Assembly (NCBI GenBank): GCA_964604565.1
Contig: CAZRZN010000249.1
Coordinates: 1-6,371 of the forward strand
Length of the DNA stretch: 6,371 nucleotides
Direction: 5' to 3'
Source: CAZRZN01 sp964604565
GTDB lineage: Bacteria > Pseudomonadota > Alphaproteobacteria > Rhodobacterales > Rhodobacteraceae
In this document: positions 5,805 through 6,371 of the stretch, in pieces
Position numbering within the stretch: the first letter of the stretch is position 1
Layout: each line of letters starts with the position of its first letter
The notes under the pieces: model-generated
Told to the model about the DNA's origin: nothing
Seen by the model: only the letters and a program-made list of their open reading frames with translations
The model's database searches: none
Translations under genes and position numbers: made by a program

Positions 5805-6371
5805 ATGTTCAGATCCATAAAACTCGCCGTCGCGGCCTTCGTTGTCGCGGCTTCGCCCGTGGCCGCCGAATACCCCGAGCGCGAAGTTCTGGGAGTGGTC
5901 ATGTGGGGCGCAGGCGGCGCGACGGACACCGTGGCACGGGCGGTCAATCCGGCCGCCGAAGAGGCGCTTGGCAAACCCATCGTCGTTCTCAACAAGTCCG
6001 GTGGTGCCGGCGCGATCTCGACCGCCTTCGTCAACGCGGCGCCGGCCGATGGCTATACGTTCCTCTACGGGGCGGAGAACCCACAGTTGCACGGGGTAAT
6101 GGGCGTCTCGGACATCGATTATGGCGACATGTATCCGATCAACATCCTCGGACGGGGCGTCGCCGTGATCGTGGTTCCGGCGGAGTCCGAATATGAGACT
6201 CTGTCTCAGCTGCTCGAAGACATCGCGGCCAACCCGGGGGAGGTCAAGATGGGTTCCACTGGCCCGGGCGGACTGCCCTCCACAATCGGTGCGCTGGTTG
6301 CAAACGCCACGGATTTCGACGTCACCGCAATTCCCTTCGACGGTGAGGGCCCCGGCCTGACCGCCATGCTG
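5805..6371 (+). CDS. TctC-type solute-binding protein of a tripartite tricarboxylate transporter (3' end missing)
   Basis: A periplasmic protein that captures a carboxylate or similar solute for a TctA/TctB membrane pair. The window holds the first 189 codons, in frame to its last base; the family is usually about 320 residues, so roughly 130 are missing. The first 21 residues form a signal peptide: MFRSIK, a hydrophobic core LAVAAFVVAA, then a likely cut after PVAA, before EYPER. The mature part shows MWGAGGATDTVARAV (33-47), matching the family's glycine-rich ligand loop; VVLNKSGGAGAISTA (60-74), in place of the usual NRPGAGG; APADGYTFLYG (79-89), the family's PDGYT signature; and MGSTGPGGLPS (149-159). 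The transporter's membrane genes would be expected just past the window. The substrate cannot be predicted: TctC proteins are numerous and bind diverse carboxylates. The LAL regulator upstream may control it. Confidence 0.88.
   Translation, partial: MFRSIKLAVAAFVVAASPVAAEYPEREVLGVVMWGAGGATDTVARAVNPAAEEALGKPIVVLNKSGGAGAISTAFVNAAPADGYTFLYGAENPQLHGVMGVSDIDYGDMYPINILGRGVAVIVVPAESEYETLSQLLEDIAANPGEVKMGSTGPGGLPSTIGALVANATDFDVTAIPFDGEGPGLTAML

Noticed and set aside
1..6371. A new defence, toxin-antitoxin or mobile system
   Set aside because: The intact genes are a metabolic reductase, a known regulator type and a transporter binding protein. The small protein shows no toxin or antitoxin features I can name, and no array or mobile-element signature is present.

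Overview
The window looks like a GC-rich alphaproteobacterial chromosome segment. By eye, the codon usage, the Xi-class glutathionyl-hydroquinone reductase, the TctC-type binding protein and the large LAL regulator suit a Rhodobacterales (roseobacter-like) genome. That placement is an inference from style and gene content; there is no rRNA or other phylogenetic marker. No tRNA, rRNA, CRISPR array, insertion sequence or phage gene is visible.

Layout, left to right. (1) 1-100: a short leader, perhaps holding the last 28 codons of an upstream gene. (2) 101-1123, plus strand: an intact Xi-class glutathione transferase (glutathionyl-hydroquinone reductase family) with a CPWC active-site motif. (3) 1124-1310: non-coding, with two perfect inverted repeats; the first is a weak terminator candidate. 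(4) 1311-2252, minus strand: a clearly broken acyl-CoA ligase (AMP-binding, 4-coumarate/long-chain fatty-acid CoA ligase type). It carries two in-frame stops, two frameshifts, no adenylation P-loop and a threonine in place of the C-terminal catalytic lysine. A ribosome-binding site and ATG near 2476 may be its old start. (5) 2529-2753, minus strand: a 74-residue basic protein of unknown function with a good ribosome-binding site, just upstream of the dead ligase on the same strand. (6) 2754-2923: a divergent intergenic region with two palindromes about two helical turns apart and an imperfect direct repeat. (7) 2924-5500, plus strand: an 858-residue LAL-type regulator (AAA-type ATPase, helical repeat region, C-terminal LuxR helix-turn-helix). 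(8) 5501-5804: non-coding, with a long imperfect hairpin directly after the regulator and a weak promoter candidate. (9) 5805 to the window end, plus strand: the first 189 codons of a TctC-type periplasmic solute-binding protein with a signal peptide, cut by the window edge.

How the genes might work together. The regulator could control its divergent small neighbour, itself, and/or the tripartite tricarboxylate transporter that begins downstream; only gene order supports this. The reductase handles quinone-glutathione conjugates and has no evident link to the rest. The dead ligase suggests that a former CoA-activation step at this locus has been lost.

I did not find a convincing new biological system. 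The points most worth a second look are the mode of decay of the ligase, the unrecognised 74-residue protein, the palindromes in the divergent promoter region, and the hairpin after the regulator gene.
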